A stretch of 64,000 bases of DNA. Origin: Cephalopachus bancanus. Lineage: Eukaryota > Chordata > Mammalia > Primates > Tarsiidae. Under the pieces are notes generated by a model. The model saw only the letters and a list, made by a program, of their open reading frames with translations, was not told the origin of the DNA and did not search any database. The translations under genes and the position numbers were made by a program. This document shows, one piece after another, positions 36,750-48,887 of this stretch; position 1 is the stretch's first letter, and each line of letters opens with the position of its first letter. The stretch spans positions 868,001 through 932,000 of the forward strand of contig JAPVLO010000073.1 in assembly GCA_027257055.1 (NCBI GenBank), written 5' to 3'.

Positions 36750-36960
36750 GAAAGATTTAATCTTTGCCTCACTATTTGCTAGCTATATAATTGTGAGTAA
36801 ATTACTTAAGCTCTTTGAAGCTAAATTTCCTCTTCTATAAAATAGGACAATAGTAATACCTAGTTGTGGTGCTGCTGTGAGTAATAAATGACATAATATA
36901 CATAGAGTATTTGATGTAGTAAGTCCTTGTTAAATGGAAGTTGCCATTATTATAATCATC
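36750..36960 (+). repeat. MIR SINE
   Basis: 'tttgctagctatataattgt', 'gagtaaattacttaagctct' and 'ttgttaaatggaagttgcca' are sense MIR text. Confidence 0.7.
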
Positions 36961-37856
36961 ATTATTATAAAGAAAATATTTCATCAGTTTTCTTGTCTGT
37001 TTTTTGGTTTTGTTTTATGATTTTGATTTTTTTGACCAGGCGATTTAATAAAAATATTTAAATTCATTAATGTGAATATACAGAACTACATATGGATAGT
37101 TAATATGGGCAGCTACTATGCCAAGTGTTAGAAATTACTTTCAATTTAGAAGTCTTAGATAAATTAACCTGAGTTTATACAAATATAGCTAAAAGCACCA
37201 CTTGTAGGTAGTTAGGACTGTTCTCCCTAACTGAGGCTTGGTTCTGTTATCTGCCTCTAAGGAGACATCTTGTCCCATCTCAGTGGTTACCATGGTAATC
37301 ATGTATTTTTGTCAACAGATAAAGTAGCAATTCTCTTCAATTGCTACTACTAATATTCTTGAATTATCTTGTTAGAAAAATAGCAGTAGTTTCTTTTCCC
37401 ATATAGAAAGACAATATTTAATGTTTCATGTAACTGAATTTTCTTATATTTTTTTACTCATTCATTCCAAACTACATAGACACTAAAATGTTTGTGGTTG
37501 ATTTTTAGAGACTAGCAACTTCTATTTACTCCCTTCTGAAAGGAAATAGCTAAGATCCTGAAATTTAGGCCAAATCACTAAAAATGAAGTGTGTAATTAG
37601 TAGTTATATTCTCTACCTAGATATTACTTAAGCAATATTTCCTAAACATGAGTAATGATCATAATCAATTGAAGAATTTAAAACACATATAGAGTCCCCA
37701 AGCCCAGATATATCAGAATTTCTAGCTGTGTGACTTCGGAATCCACCTGAAGAAGTTTTAAAAATATAATGCTGATGATCAATGAGGTTTAGAAAATTTT
37801 GCCCTATAGAATTTAGTATACATTTTATACATTATAATGCATGTATAGATTTACTC
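36961..37856. other. Unassigned AT-rich sequence
   Basis: No gene or repeat recognised. Confidence 0.4.
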
Positions 37857-39249
37857 AGCTGAATTTCTTTTTATTTACTTATTTATTTTAATTTTTTTAA
37901 TTTTAAAAATGTGGGGTACAATTCAGGGTTAGGTATACAAATGTTCATTATGCAGGTACCCTTGTTGATGAGGTGTGCCCCCCTCTCTCCCGGCAGTTTC
38001 CCTCAACTCCCAATCCCACCCCCACTCCCCTAGCAGTTTCCCACTACTGCCAATCCCTTTCTCATAGTATTATGATAATTGTTCAAGGTCCACTTATGAG
38101 TGAGAATATATGGTACTCTGTTCTTTGTTTCTTTGGTAGATCACTGAGTATGACAGGCTCTAAATCCATCCAAGTTGCTACAAAGTTCATATGTTTGTCC
38201 TTCTTTATGGCTGCATAATATTCCATTGTGTATATGTACCACATTTTTTTTTATTCAGTCCAGCATCGATGGGCAGAATGATTGGTTCCATGTTTTTGCT
38301 ATTGTGAACAGAGCTGCAACAAACATGTGTGTGCATGTATCTTTTTTATAGAATGATTTGAGTTCCTCTGGGTATATTCCCAGTAGGGGGATTACTGGGT
38401 CATATGGAAGATCAATGTCTAGTTCTTTCAGAAATTGCCACACTGTCTTCCAAAGAGGTTGCACTAGTTTGTATTCCTACCAGCAGTGTAGAAGCGTTCC
38501 CTTTTCTCCGCATCCTCGCCAGCATCTGTTGTTTATTAATGATGGCCATTCTTAATGGGGTTAGGTGATATTGCAATGTGGTTTTGATTTGCATTTCTCT
38601 GGTGATTAGTGAGGCTGAGTAGTTTTTCATGTGTCTGTTGGCTGCCCATATATCTTCTTTTGAGAAGTGTCTATTTATGTCTTTTGCCCACTTTTTAATG
38701 GGGCTGTTTTTTGTTTTTCCCTTTTTGGTGCGTTTGAGTTCCTTGTAGATCCTAGATGTTAGGCCTTTGTCAGATATACAGTTGGCAAATATTTTTTCCC
38801 ATTGTGTGGGCTGTCTCCCTGTTCTCTTGATGGTTTATTTTGCTTTTGCAGAAGCTTATCAGTTTGAGGAGGTCCCACTTGTCTTATTTCTTATGGTATG
38901 GGCACGTAGGGTTTTGATCAGGAATTGGTTGCCAATTTCAATTTCCATAAGGGTACCTCCTGCATTTTCAAAGATTCTTATAGTTTGAGGTTTTATGTTT
39001 AGGTCTTTGATCCATTGAGAATTAATTTTTGTGTATGGTGATAGGTAGGGGTCCTGTTTCAATCTTCTGCATGTGATTAGCCAGTTTCCCCAGCACCACT
39101 TACTGAATAGGTTCTCCTCTCTCCAGTGATTGTCGTTGGAGGCTTTGGAAAGATGAGTTGGTTGAGAAATTGAGGCTTTGCTTCTGGAATCTCTATCCTA
39201 TTCCATTGGTCTATATACCTATTCTTGTACCAAACTGAGCTGAATTTCT
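37857..39249 (-). mobile_element. L1 3' end, 5'-truncated, antisense
   Basis: 1.37 kb of L1 (37869-39237) in reverse orientation. A TTTA-rich tail is at the left, followed by the 3'UTR complement and then the C-terminal part of ORF2 back to about the reverse-transcriptase thumb. Minus-strand frames (39062-38859, 38464-38255) show ORF2 text but are interrupted. A perfect 12-bp duplication agctgaatttct flanks it (37857-37868 and 39238-39249). Dead on arrival by truncation. Confidence 0.95.
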
Positions 39250-39374
39250 ACACAGCAAAATTAGCTCTATCACTCAGGACAAAGCTAGTCTATGTTTTTG
39301 GTTCTCAAGCCCATTATGATATTAATTAATTTGGGTCAGTCAAAATATCTTTATGGTTTACAGATCTGGAAGTT

Positions 39375-39530
39375 TCTAACATTTGCTGAATACCTAATCT
39401 GAGCAAAGCACTGTGCTAAGAATGGGATCCGGGGAAATGAAAAGACTAATGGTATACACTCTTAAAGATTTACTACATAATAAAGAAGAGCAATGTAGAC
39501 CCAAGTGATACATGGCTTATTACAATAAAA
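39375..39530. repeat. Ancient repeat fragment, family uncertain
   Basis: 'gcaaagcactgtgctaagaa' begins a block similar to old LINE-like repeats in this window. Confidence 0.3.
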
Positions 39531-39761
39531 GTTGGGGAAATACTAGTCTACTTTAAGATTCCAGATTGGATAAATTGGCCAGTGGTCTGGGTGGACTCAC
39601 TTTTATTTCTCATTCCAGCAATGTGACTCATAGAATATTCTCCTAGGGATAAAATAACAGATTGGAGAAAATAGATACTTTTGATAAAATAGAGACTGTC
39701 TGCTGACTTTTCTGTTTTAACATAGCATTTTGAACTTATCTCTGTTTGCAAATATCACAGG

Positions 39762-39793
39762 TTTTGTTTGTTTGTTTGTTTGTTTGTTTGTTT
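39762..39793. repeat. (TTTG)n microsatellite
   Basis: About eight TTTG/TTGT units. Confidence 0.9.
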
Positions 39794-40032
39794 GCATGAT
39801 CTCTCTAGTTCTTTCTATCTATAAAATGAGAGGCTGGACCCTAATTTTGTTTTCAGTTTAGTTCTGTGATCCAGTTAATTTTAATAGTAAAGACAATCAA
39901 ACTGGATCACTAAAATACCAAAATAAGGTTTCTCATTAATAAAACAAAACAAAATAAATAACGTTAGATCAGAAGGGAAGCTAGGAAGATACCAAAGCTT
40001 ATTCAATATTTTACAGATGAGTCTCTTAGGCT

Positions 40033-40086
<54 letters not shown>

Positions 40087-42015
40087 GAAAATCCAAACCA
40101 TGTAATTCTTCTACTTCTCATTTCAGTGTTTTCTTTTAAACTGTGGTGTATATTTGAGTTTATGTGTATGGCTATTAAGCCAGGCTAAGAAATGCAGAAA
40201 ATAATTCACTACCTACAAAATAAGAACTTTATTGAGAAGTTTATTTTTAGTCTATTTATGAAGCATTTGCATCAGAGGTCATAAATTCAACCGCTGCTTT
40301 GCCCTTAAGGTAACATAAATGAGTGACTTGGGCTAGATGTAATTAGCATAAGAAATGTTGGGAGCTGCATAATAAAGGGATATACCTGTATTCTTAAATT
40401 CCTCACAGATTTTTCCTTGAAGACTGCAGCCCTGTGATTGACAGATCAGCCAACTTTTCAAGAGAAGCCAGAAATACAAATTTTGTGTGAAATCTCTCAA
40501 TTTTCAAATGCTTCTTTAAAAAAATGTTTAACAACACACAGGTGGAACAAAACACACTTGTAGGTTACAGTCAGCCTCTTGGGCTCTAAGATTTAAGCTT
40601 CTTGCCCACACATCTATCATATCTAAACACATAAAATTGTTAAAGTGTACCTACTAATCTCTAGAGGAACTACATTTTCATGTAAATGGTATGGTAGCTA
40701 CAAAAATACTACAATATGTGTGACATGTAGTAGGCTGAAAGACTCAAAGATTCATCCTTAGGGAATTACTTCTAGTCTTCTTCCCACCCGGGGCCCACGT
40801 GTTCCATCTTTATGCTGACTGTATGGAGGTATTTTCCCCCATGAAATGATCTACATGAAAATTATGTCTTGCAAGGAAGAACAGTATTTTGAAGAAGAAA
40901 AATAAGGAAGAAAAGAAAAAAGTCAGAAAATGCCTCCTTGCATCTAACATCAAAGATCAAGGAGTTTAAAATTATATTTGAGCGCTAGTTCTTTGGCTGA
41001 CTAATCCCTGATATCTTTCCTGTTCCTATTTTATCTTCTTCCTTCTTTATCCTGTTTCAAATTTATCCTCTAGTTCAAAGAAACCATCTAAGGGATAAAA
41101 GGTCCCTATGAAAGAAACGTTGTAATCCTTGACTCTACTTTGGAAAGACCTGAACAAATATTTATGGCAGAAAAAGGGGGGAGGGGGGGGCATATTTTCA
41201 CAGCAGGAGTGAAGAGATTTTCCAAATAGAGTACTATGACTGTTATGTACCAAAGCCTGGTGGAGCTAGAAATGATGACATTCCTGGCCTTTTGCCTCCG
41301 TCTCAATGAGGAACTGGAGGGCAGTTAGCACCCAGCCAAGGTCTGGGTACCCTTCATCCCCTGCCTGAGCAACGGGCATCCCTTGGTCTGGGCCTGATTT
41401 CACCAAGTGCTACTATTGTCTTTGGAATATATGCAACAGCAAAACACAGGCGCCAATTCAGAGAACTCACCCAGGCAGCAGGCTGATGAACATGTTTTAG
41501 TGTGGCACCTTTCCATGACTCCCAAAGGCTTTGCCGACATGGGCAGAAGATGAAACAAAAAGTCAAGCCAGATCTGATTATGTTTTTCTGGCAATGCAAC
41601 ATGAGTAATCTGACACCAAAGATGGGTGCCCATTTTCTTGCCATGAATGGGGGTGGTGTTAATTTGCTTTGTTGGCCCAACTAATATCCATGATCCTAAA
41701 TATATTTGAAAATTATTTGTGTGGATAGGATAGGACAGATTTGTCAAAATTACTTCATAAGAGTTCATACAAACACAGTGTGGTCACTAAGAGTATTATT
41801 TGAGGAAAATTTTTTAGAGTCTGTGCCAAGATTCTTGTGTGAAAAGGGTTCAAAAACACTGTTCTGTAGCTCAGTTTTACAAGATGGCACATTTATAGGA
41901 AACAATCACTAAAAACCACTGGAGCAAAGGTATCTTAGACTGAAGTTTTAAAAAGATAATCCTGTCTCTTACAGTTATGTAGTGACATTAACCTTGCTGC
42001 TTTGCTAAGCAAAGT
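39794..42015. other. Mostly unassigned sequence
   Basis: Contains the (CA)n array annotated below and a G-rich run at 41176-41190. Minus-strand open frames of 108 and 122 codons at 41354-41768 overlap each other in different frames and show no recognisable domain. Confidence 0.4.
40036..40083. repeat. (CA)n microsatellite
   Basis: About 24 uninterrupted CA units. Confidence 0.95.
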
Positions 42016-42166
42016 TCTTCAGCCACAACATCAATAAGGGTACCTTATCTCAAACCAGGGGACCAAAGGAAGGCCCAAATTTTACCTGTATGATGTCCAC
42101 TTGTATACCTAATCCTGAATTGTACCCCACATCTTTAAAATAAAATATTTTAAATAAAAAAAAATC
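42016..42166 (+). mobile_element. Short L1 3'UTR insertion
   Basis: 'cacaacatcaataagggtac' to 'cccacatctttaaaataaaa' plus an A-rich tail: about 150 bp of L1 3'UTR, parallel to 17645-17780. Severely 5'-truncated; no clear flanking duplication. Confidence 0.9.
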
Positions 42167-42529
42167 TTAGGCTATGTTATCAAAAAGTCAAGACTAGGAT
42201 ATAATGAACATGTAAGTTCTATGACAGTAAGTTCTTCTTATGCCCTTAAAAACAGTATTTTTGCCTTACTGGCTTAACCATTTTCCCTGTAATCTTCTCT
42301 ATACCATTGTCATTATTATTATTATTATTATTATTAGCATTTGCTTCTTTATAGTTACAAAATAAATTCGATCTGACAATTTTCACAAAATTTGAATTAG
42401 TTTAAATTAATGAGTTTTTTTTGGCCTTTCTTTATATCACCTGACAATTATGTCTGCCACCCTTCCCCACCTCCTCCATTCATCTCAGACACCCTACTGT
42501 CTTCCTTACTACCAAGTGACTGTAAGAAT
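42167..42529. other. Unassigned sequence with (ATT)n
   Basis: Contains an (ATT)n run at 42312-42337; otherwise nothing seen. Confidence 0.5.
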
Positions 42530-42722
42530 AGCCAATATTAAGTGAACACGATCAGACAAGCATAAAGCTAAGTATTTTCATGAATTATCTTGCTTAATGA
42601 TGACAACATCCTCATAAAGTAGGCACTATTGTTATCCATCTTTAGTGGCTCAGAATCCTGACTTGCCCATGACCCAATAAGAAGTGAAGGCCACAACCCG
42701 CTCTCAGCCCCACCCTTGGCTC
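42530..42722 (-). repeat. MIR SINE (antisense)
   Basis: 'gctaagtattttcatgaatt', 'atcctcataaagtaggcact' and 'gactcagaatcctgacttgc'-like text fit the complement of MIR. Confidence 0.55.
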
Positions 42723-43012
42723 TTCCCCGCTCATAACAGCACCACAAGAGTGAAAAAACCTAATTTTTTTCCCATGCCACTTCTCTGGGGACTGTACATT
42801 ATCCATGATAGACCATGGAAAGTGATAGTGAGGGACCAGAAAAAATGAAGAGAGATGGTGTACTGAGCTTAGGTCATATGATTATGACTAAATCTTTCTC
42901 TTTTTTTAATGTAAAATGCTTTTATTTACTGTAGGGCCTGCTATCTGTCATGGCTAAATCTTTAAGATCCTTTTAAGACTTGGACACTATCTACAAAGGT
43001 AAATTGAAACTA

Positions 43013-43098
43013 CGGATACCTGCGCTCACATAGTGATGGCAGCACTCTTCACAACAGCAAACACGTGGAACCAGCCAAGCTGCCTTCTTGAAAGCGGA
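43013..43098 (+). mobile_element. L1 3' region, left part of split copy
   Basis: 'ggatacctgcgctcacatag' to 'ttcttgaaagcggac' matches the end of L1 ORF2 (compare 29252-29335). It stops abruptly at the GC-rich insert and resumes at about 43745. Confidence 0.85.
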
Positions 43099-43746
43099 CC
43101 TCCGCCGGGTCGTGCCGGGTCGCGCTGGGTCGGGGACGGGCTTCGGGTGGCGCATCTCGGCAGCCGGCGGAGCACGGGCGGTGGAGGCGCAGGCCCAGCG
43201 CCCGCCACTCCCGCCTCCGCCGGCGCCGGCCCGCCGTGGCCGCCTCGCCAGGCTCGGGTGGCGCCAACCCGCGGAGGCTCGGCGAGAAGATCGGCGGCCC
43301 CCCAAGCGGGAGGCCGGGGAGACGCAGGCCTTGGAGCAGCTCATGGCCGACCTCACCCCGTCGTGGGTTCCATTTCACACGCTTCAGAAGCTTACGCAGG
43401 ACCATGAAGGATCCTTAGCCAACGGGCGCCCGTCACGGAGCAGGGCATCAGAGTTTCCGCCGTCATTTCATCAAACTGATAACGTTCGAGGAACCCGCCG
43501 GCCACCACGGCTGGTGGAGAGGCCCTGCGGGAATCGCTTCCACCCGCTTCACTGACCATCAGGGACAAGCCAGGACGACAAATACCCTCTTTCACGTTCT
43601 GAGGCGAGGGTTCGTGTGGGAATGTTGGAATGGGCTTCAGGACTTACCTTCCCTGCAATTCTCCTTTGACCCCTAAATCTCATTTTATCTGGTGAATGGA
43701 GGCAATTCGAGTAAAGGAGTTGGAAACTAAAAAAAAAAAAAAAAAA
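43099..43746 (+). pseudogene. GC-rich retrocopy-like insert of unknown origin in an L1
   Basis: A ~647-bp block unlike anything around it. Its first ~270 bp are CpG-dense and very GC-rich, like a CpG-island 5' exon; composition then falls and it ends in an A18 run (43729-43746). That profile (GC-rich 5'UTR, coding part, 3'UTR, poly-A) is what a spliced mRNA retrocopy looks like. The longest frame through it (43088-43555, 155 codons) is Arg/Pro/Ala-rich and then reads 'LEQLMADLTPSWVPFHTLQK' and on to a stop; I do not recognise the protein and frames may be shifted. No AATAAA lies before the A-run and I find no target-site duplication. An L1-mediated template switch or a deletion at the junction would explain that. 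The parent gene needs a homology search. Confidence 0.55.
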
Positions 43747-43852
43747 TTGTGGTACATATACACAATAGACTATTACACAGCTACAAAGAAGGACAAAATT
43801 ATGAACCTCTCAGCAACTTAGATGGATTTAGAATCTGTCATACTCAGTGATC
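43747..43852 (+). mobile_element. L1 3' region, middle part of split copy
   Basis: 'ttgtggtacatatacacaat' to 'tcatactcagtgatc' continues the L1 of 43013-43098, parallel to 29347-29455. It is cut at 43853 by the LTR. Confidence 0.9.
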
Positions 43853-44361
43853 TGATATAGGGTCGGGGCGCTTAATTCACGGCACCGACACGCAATTTAA
43901 CAAGAGAGAGGTTTATTAGCCAAGGTTCAGCCGGCCAGGACCGCTCACCAGACTTGCAAGTCTCAGGGTGAGGGCCCCGAACTGTCCCAGGGGCCGTCCT
44001 TAAATAGGCCAAAGCCTGCCCAAACTACGAGGTCGTTACAATTTAAATTCAAACAGAGTAAAGCCCATCAGAAAGGCCTGCCAAAAATTAAGAGGGCTAA
44101 GCCCACCGTAATTCAAACACTGAAAAGCCCACCAGAATTCGAGAGGGGCTTATCGCACCAGATCACACCATGCCAGCAGGGTTCACAGAAGCAGAAAAAA
44201 GCTGGTTAGTTTATCTAACATAGCCACTTGGGGTTTTCAAGTAGGGCGTCCTTACTTGGTACTAAGAATTTTAGGGGAGAGGTCACAGCACACAGTTTCA
44301 GCACATACAAAATATGAGATTATAATTTCATTACGTTACACACCACTTATTACTTTTTACA
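43853..44361 (-). mobile_element. Solo LTR of a gammaretrovirus-like ERV
   Basis: A 509-bp element on the minus strand with TG...CA ends (minus-strand start 'tgtaaaaagtaataag', end 'gaccctatatca'). The flanks are 4-bp target repeats gatc (43849-43852) and ggtc (44362-44365), one mismatch. Read on the minus strand it has a TATA-like 'cctatttaagg' (plus coordinates 43998-44008), a C/G-rich segment, and AATAAA (43912-43917). So U3, R and a short U5 can be placed. Internal retroviral genes are absent, as after LTR-LTR recombination. It splits an L1 3' end cleanly. Confidence 0.88.
44047..44135 (-). repeat. Direct repeat in LTR U3
   Basis: A 25-bp unit, attcaaacagagtaaagccc... (44047-44071), recurs with a few differences at 44111-44135, a 64-bp period. 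U3 repeats often carry enhancer sites; function here is inferred. Confidence 0.65.
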
Positions 44362-44622
44362 GGTCTGTAACAGAAACAAAGAACAGAGTCCCACATATTC
44401 TCACTCATAAGTGAATCCCGAACATTTATAATACTACAAGAAAGGGATTGGCAGTAGCAGGACACTGGGGCCGGGGGGCACATAACTTCAGTGAGGGTAC
44501 CTGATCCCAACCAGGTGAAGTGAGGATCAATGGGGGGCCCCAACTTCAACTGTAGGATGACCACTTACATACTTAATCCTGAATTGTACCCCACATCTTT
44601 AAAATTAAAAAAAAGAAAGAAA
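44362..44622 (+). mobile_element. L1 3' region, right part of split copy
   Basis: 'aacagaaacaaagaacagag' through 'ccccacatctttaaaattaa' and a (GAAA)-rich tail complete the L1 begun at 43013. Confidence 0.92.
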
Positions 44623-45659
44623 GAAATTAGAAATAAGCTGCAGAAAAACAATAGGGATCCTTTGGTATATGAGTGGCAAGTTACATTCTCTTTTCATACA
44701 GTTAAAGTATAGTTGGTCAATTCTGTCAGATAGGAATATATTTGGGTGAGAAAAACACTCCAAAGCATGCTTTTCCTTGATCTATTCACCTTTGTTCCCA
44801 TCACCATCCCATCAGTGAGTGGTTCTGGAAAGAAAGACTACGCTCCCCCATCCCCTCTCCACCCCCAGCCAGCTGCTCATTTTCCTTGATTTTTGTGATC
44901 AGGTTTTAATTCCAGGTTTGACATCTCACAATTTGCCATAATGGAACAGATAAGCATGTTTAATTTTTTACACAATTCAGTTTAAATTAAACTAAATTAG
45001 CCAGCTCGTACAACCGTTTACACTTTGCAAAACTCTTTTTCACATGCATTATCTCATTTAACTGTCACAAAACTCAATTAGGAAGAAATAACTGACAGAG
45101 TGGAACTTTTGCTTAAAGCACAGATGTACTGATGAATCAGTAAACTGAAATTATTGCAAAAGAAAAATTACAATATTTATGTGAACCAGGAACAGATTGT
45201 AGATGTTGGTTGGTTCTGTCCTCCAGTATATCAAAGTTTTCATTTGCTTTTCTCATCAGCATATTAGCAGGACAGTTGATGTAAACTAACCACTCCCCCC
45301 CATAAAAACACTTCATATATTGCAGTTGCAGAAATAACTAGCCATCTGCTCATTTTACTCATTGTGCCATGATAAATAATAATGGATCCTAGAACAAGTT
45401 TCCCTTTTATTTCAGGTGAATCCTGTGGGTTGAGAGGATCTAGCTATTATTGTAACAGCTATGTCATAGTATTGGTTTCAGAAAATGCTGTGGTGTATTC
45501 TTCTTGTTTAATTCCTCTCATGTCAAGCTAATTTTTCATTGTGAATTCATTTTGATTGTGTTTGATGTGACAAAAAGTATTGTTTTAGCCTCATGAAGTG
45601 ATTTTTATTTCAAATAGTTTGGCTATTCTGTGTTTACTTACCAATCTCAATAACAGTAG
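44623..45659. other. Unassigned sequence
   Basis: AT-rich; no gene or repeat recognised. Confidence 0.4.
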
Positions 45660-45820
45660 ACAATTCCTGTGCTGGGAATTGGAAATACATCATCGCATTC
45701 AACCTTGATAATAATCTCAAGAAGTAGGGCATCTGTTTAATCTCTACCTGGTATGACAGCACTAGGATTTCAATTCCAGTCCACTCCCTTCAAAACCTGA
45801 ACTCATAATCACCACACTCT
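45660..45820 (-). repeat. MIR SINE fragment (antisense)
   Basis: 'ctgtgctgggaattggaaat', 'taatctcaagaagtagggca' and 'gcactaggatttcaattcca' resemble the complement of MIR. Confidence 0.5.
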
Positions 45821-45904
45821 TCACAGCTGATGAATGTGTTTTACATTCACGGGTGCTTAACTGGTCAAGAGTACATAAGAGCAAGGGTGAAGGAGTGTAT
45901 CGGT

Positions 45905-46344
45905 CAGTTTTTGTTACAATAATGCTTCATATCAAACCAGGAGTTTAAAGCAATGGTTATTTCTTTTTGCTCCCACGTTTGTTGGTTGCCTCATGCTTGG
46001 CTGATTGCAGCTTGGCTTGGCTGGGCTTGGTTCCAAGCTGCAAATTGGGCCTGGGTCTGTTCCACCAGTCTTTCATTCTATCCTCCTTGACCAATGAGGC
46101 ACCCGGGGCGTGTTCTTCTCATGGCACTAACAGAAGTGAACAATTAACAAGTGGAAATGTATAATGTCTCTTAAGGTCTTGACTTAAAACTGGCACATTG
46201 CCATTTCCACCCATGTTCCATGGGCAAAATAAAGCCATATGGTAAAACCCACTGTCAGTGAGATAGTAAACTACACTCCATCTCTAGTTGGGGGAAATGC
46301 AGCGCCACAAGGTAAAGAGCGTGCACAGTGGGAGGAAAGGGGAA
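45905..46344. repeat. Ancient interspersed repeat, family uncertain
   Basis: Related in text to 9180-9660: 'ttttgttacaataatgcttc' at the start, then 'aactggcacattgccatttc' and 'catgggcaaaataaagccat'. Name not assigned. Confidence 0.4.
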
Positions 46345-46643
46345 TGGGAACAGTTTATATACTCCGCCATGAGATTGTAAGTGGTTAAGAAAATGAGCTC
46401 TCTGTGTTGTATGAAGAAGAAAAAGGAGGCTTGAGCTCAGTTGAGTTAAAAAAAAAAACAAAAACCCAGATGTTCTATTCCTAATTTTTGTATTTAGAGA
46501 TGAAAGATAATGTCTGAAAAATCTCTGAGACCATTGTTTACAAATCTATCTGATGGGCAGTGATGTTTAAGGTCAAGTAAGTCAGCAAGAAATGCTTTTG
46601 TTGTTAGCATCTGTGCTTTCTAGATAGAACTGGATGACAAGTA

Positions 46644-46957
46644 GGGTTTTAATTTTTTTTTTTTTTTTTTTTTTGAGTTGGAGTCTCACTCTGTCGCCCA
46701 GACTGGAGTGCAGTGGCCGCTCCCGGCCACCGCAGCCTCGACCTGCTGGGTTCCGGCGATCCTTCCGCCTCAGCCTTCCGAGTAGCCAGAATTACAGGCA
46801 TGCGCTACCACGCCCAGCTGATATTTTGATTTACTGTAGAGATGAGGTCTCGCTGCCCAGGCGGGTCTCAAACCCGCGGGCTCAGGCAATCCACTCACCT
46901 CAGCCTCCCAAAGGTGCGGGATTACAGGCTGAGCCACCAAGCCCGGCGGGTTTTAAT
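46644..46957 (-). mobile_element. Young lineage-specific Alu, full length, antisense
   Basis: Body 46654-46947 with a T22 run at the left and 'gagccaccaagcccggc' at the right. A perfect 10-bp duplication gggttttaat lies at 46644-46653 and 46948-46957. Confidence 0.95.
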
Positions 46958-48887
46958 ATTTATGAGAATGAAAAAAATAGGAATTGGGAATATATGGAAA
47001 ACTCGAGATTTACAGAAGCCATAGTGTGTAGAATGCGTTTAAATGATGTTTAGCCCCTCCAACCCAAGCATACAATTCTAGACTCTGAGTTGACAGTCAG
47101 AATGACTGAGTTGAAAGGAATTTTAAAGGTCCTCAAGTCTAACCCACCCAACGCTTGAATTATTTCTGTAACATGCAGCCTATATTTGAACATGTCCTGT
47201 GACCTTACTTTCCAGTTGCATTTTGAAAAGTTCCGTCTTCCTCGTCCTTGTCATTTTCGTGCATCTCATGTCTCCACACCATTCCTTGATGAGCTAGTGA
47301 GCAAGTAAAAACCACCAGAGGATGATAAACCAAGGAATCCCCCTCACCTTTCTGGTGATGTTTCTGTGCAATGCCAGCTTCAAAGGGCCTTGTTCTTGAC
47401 TTAATACTCTGCAACAGCAATCTTGAAATTCTTAATTTTTTAACAAGCAACGCTGCATTTTATTTTGCACTGGACTCTACAAATTAGGTAGCTGATCTTG
47501 TTCCTAAGTTATCTCCAGTGCTGTCTATCCCTGAGTTATTTCCTTAGCTCCTGATACCTGCTTCTAGCCATTCCATTGGGGCAATACCACCCTCTGTCTT
47601 ACCAAATTTCATTCCTGTTTGACTCTTCGTAATTCATGGTTCCTTAATTTCACTTTTACCCAGTTTCAGTGGAACAGCTCTCCCAGTTTTCCCCAGCTGG
47701 ACCAGACTCTCACAGACACTTTACTTTCTCCCCTAAGGGAAAAGATTTTGACCATAGCTCTCAAAGTATTCTTTTTTAAGCTAAATTTTGAACTGGCCCC
47801 ACTGATCCCAGCTCTTCTCCTTAGAGCTATGTAAAATAAATCTTTCTGATTCTTCGCCTATTTTGAAGCTAGCCTTTCAAAGCAAAATGAAGGAGTCAGT
47901 TGACAGGGAGACAGTTCTGCTTCAGGGAAGGGCCTGTGGCAACCGGTGGTTGGTGAGGGGTTCATAGAATATGCCCATGTTGGGTTGACATCATCCTTAT
48001 CTTCCTGTTTTTCTTATGTCATGAGCTAATTTGGTACCCCTGTGCTTAAATGTTGCTCTGGAAAACTCCATCTTTAAAAAGCCATGTCATCCTACTGTTA
48101 ATCTCAATTTAAAAACACAAAGCCAGATAATTTGTATTGAAGACCATATCTTCCCCATAAGTGTATAATTATTCAAGCAGATTCCTTAGGTTTGTAGTAG
48201 AAGGAAGAGTCCAAACATGAGAATTTAGCAGACTTTTTGAACATATTTAATTTGGGGTTTTATACTTGATGCCAAATTTTTGAAATAATATTTAGTGTTT
48301 GATTTCTTTTTTCTTGTTTGCAAAAGTGGCACTTGTTTTTGTAGGAAACTCAAAATATAATTTTAAAGCCATAAAGACAAAAATAAACATCTCTTACAAT
48401 CCTAACAACTAAAAATAACTATAGCTAACATACAGTTTAATATTTGTTTATCTTTTACTATGAGCATATATATATATATATTTATTTCCTAAAAATAATA
48501 TTTTAAGCATATTACGGATACTGTTTTATAACTTACTGTTTTTCTTTTAAATTTCTATCAAAAACATTTTTCTATTTGACAGGCTAATTAGAAAGCAAAC
48601 ATGCCTAAAACTATACAGTGACACAATTGTATAATTCTCAAAAACAGTCAATTATGGAGGGAAGAAATTAGAATGATATACTTGGCGTTATGCAGACCAA
48701 ATAATGGGTTGATTTTCTCACTATCTACTAATATTAAATTAAATCCACAACCAATTGGCATGCTGGTGATGTGTGATCAGAGCCAGGGCTTAGGATTTAA
48801 GTTATATATTGTTTTAATAAATACAGCTTCTTTGGGTCCTTTTTCACTTCAGTAAAACAAGTTTGCTGGAGGTTTTACTTTTAAAAT
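46958..48887. other. Unassigned sequence, 1.9 kb
   Basis: No exon or named repeat that I can support. A short (TA)n run lies at 48466-48482. Confidence 0.4.

Noticed and set aside
41176..41190. G-quadruplex at the G-run
   Set aside because: Only two G-runs separated by one A; not enough separate G-tracts for a canonical quadruplex.
41354..41768. Minus-strand frames of 108 and 122 codons
   Set aside because: They overlap in different frames, lack a domain and have no exon-like context.
43088..43555. 155-codon frame in the GC-rich block as a functional gene
   Set aside because: It sits in an L1-embedded retrocopy-like insert. The reading frame opens in L1-derived sequence at its left edge and shows no family signature, so I call it a pseudogene of unknown origin.
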